Source: CALFCX01 sp041650595 (GTDB lineage: Bacteria > Margulisbacteria > WOR-1 > JAKLHX01). From it: a DNA stretch of 5,722 bases. Positions 5,199-5,722 of the stretch are shown piece after piece. Below the pieces are notes generated by a model. It had not been told where the DNA came from and ran no database searches. It saw only the letters and a program-made list of their open reading frames with translations. The position numbers and the translations under genes are program-made. Each line of letters opens with the position of its first letter. Position 1 is the stretch's first letter. The stretch spans positions 1-5,722 of the forward strand of contig JBAZKW010000036.1 in the NCBI GenBank assembly GCA_041650595.1, given 5' to 3'.

Positions 5199-5722
5199 TT
5201 ATGTCAGCCAGGAAAGGAAGACTTCTTTGTTCCTGGTATCTTCCAGTATTCTATCAAAAATATATCTGATTTGGAAAGTAAAAATTTTATGGAGTCCCGA
5301 TGCCTTGATTTTCGGCACGAGACTGTTGTTTTGCGCGTAATTAAGGACTGGGCAAGTTCCCAGCCACGGCAGGAATGCCGTATTGTAGTCCCACAGGTCC
5401 ATGAGGGAGGCTTCGCAGAGGCAGAAGACATTATTGCTTTTCATTATTGTCTGGTAATCATCCTTGAGGATGTTGCCGAGCCGGAACATGTTTTCGCCGA
5501 CCATGCGCGCTTCATCGCAGGGATAGATGTCCCCATTCGGCATATAGGCCAGGACGGCCCTGCCCGCCCCGCAGGGGCTCATCATGTCGACATAACCAGG
5601 ATTTACTTTTTTGAAGATTTTTGAAAGGATGACGACGCTGAGGCGTTCCTGGATTTTTTTGCCCTGTTTGTTCAATTCCAGGATGTGATCCATCGCCCGC
5701 GTCCAGAAGGCGATAAATTCCT
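5199..5722 (-). CDS. Radical SAM/SPASM maturase C-terminus, HxsB-like, 5' partial
   Basis: The frame stays open to the right edge; upstream of the internal ATG at 5693 it reads EFIAFWTRA, so this is the C-terminal third of a larger protein and the radical SAM core is outside. Numbered from 5693, C41-x12-G54-x4-C59 (in SPCGAG...NGDIYPCDE) matches the first half of the SPASM auxiliary-cluster motif. The CDEARM and MFRLGN stretches recall, from memory, the His-Xaa-Ser maturase HxsB. The expected second half, C-x2-C-x5-C-x2-C, is largely lost: the aligned positions are D102, T105 and L111, and only C114 (GTCPV) remains. C91 and C93 are also present. Such enzymes modify a precursor peptide in the cytoplasm, here plausibly the HxS peptide encoded 168 bp downstream on the same strand. 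SPASM membership is likely; the HxsB call is tentative. Confidence 0.75.
   Translation of the reverse strand, partial: EFIAFWTRAMDHILELNKQGKKIQERLSVVILSKIFKKVNPGYVDMMSPCGAGRAVLAYMPNGDIYPCDEARMVGENMFRLGNILKDDYQTIMKSNNVFCLCEASLMDLWDYNTAFLPWLGTCPVLNYAQNNSLVPKIKASGLHKIFTFQIRYIFDRILEDTRNKEVFLSWLT

Noticed and set aside
4788..5624. A 278-residue open frame on the + strand.
   Set aside because: It runs antisense across the HxS peptide gene, the palindromic spacer and the SPASM gene, shows no recognisable domain and lacks a ribosome site; the - strand products carry clear family motifs.

Overview
The window reads as an accessory locus of a Gram-negative-like bacterium. A genus cannot be fixed from sequence alone. 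The mix of a prepilin-type peptidase, radical SAM/SPASM enzymes and an orphan pilin-like peptide would suit a candidate-phylum lineage (Omnitrophota-like) or a deltaproteobacterium, but that is a weak inference. No rRNA or tRNA gene and no CRISPR array was found.

Layout. Two gene clusters converge. On the + strand, three tightly packed genes run from the left edge to 2800: a membrane protein with the GxGD motif of A24 prepilin peptidases (5' end outside the window), a radical SAM/SPASM protein, and a NodB-like CE4 polysaccharide deacetylase. The spacings are +1 bp and -8 bp, so they look like one operon. On the - strand, reading from the right edge leftwards, come: the C-terminal part of a second radical SAM/SPASM protein resembling the His-Xaa-Ser system maturase HxsB; a 168-bp spacer with strong GC-rich hairpins; a 90-residue peptide ending in His-Xaa-Ser repeats behind a Flp-pilin-like leader; a complete IS630-family element; and a 257-residue cysteine-rich exported protein. 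The last - strand gene and the last + strand gene overlap tail to tail by 20 bp.

The IS630 element (1197 bp between TA duplications, 3560-4760) sits exactly in the stop codon of the His-Xaa-Ser peptide gene. Removing it on paper gives a TAA stop followed 4 nt later by the ATG of the cysteine-rich gene. The two were therefore adjacent in an operon, and the insertion changed the stop from TAA to TAG without altering the peptide. The transposase is split into two frames joined by a run of eight A residues, consistent with a -1 frameshift.

Working model (inference): this is a variant His-Xaa-Ser peptide-modification system. A short Flp-pilin-like precursor carries HxS triplets that radical SAM/SPASM enzymes would modify. 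The A24-type peptidase in the opposing cluster would cut the leader after Gly22, where Glu is at +5 as in type IV pilins. The deacetylase and the cysteine-rich exported protein would be accessory or cell-envelope partners. The HxS repeats, the leader motif and the gene order can be seen directly; the functional links are not proven.
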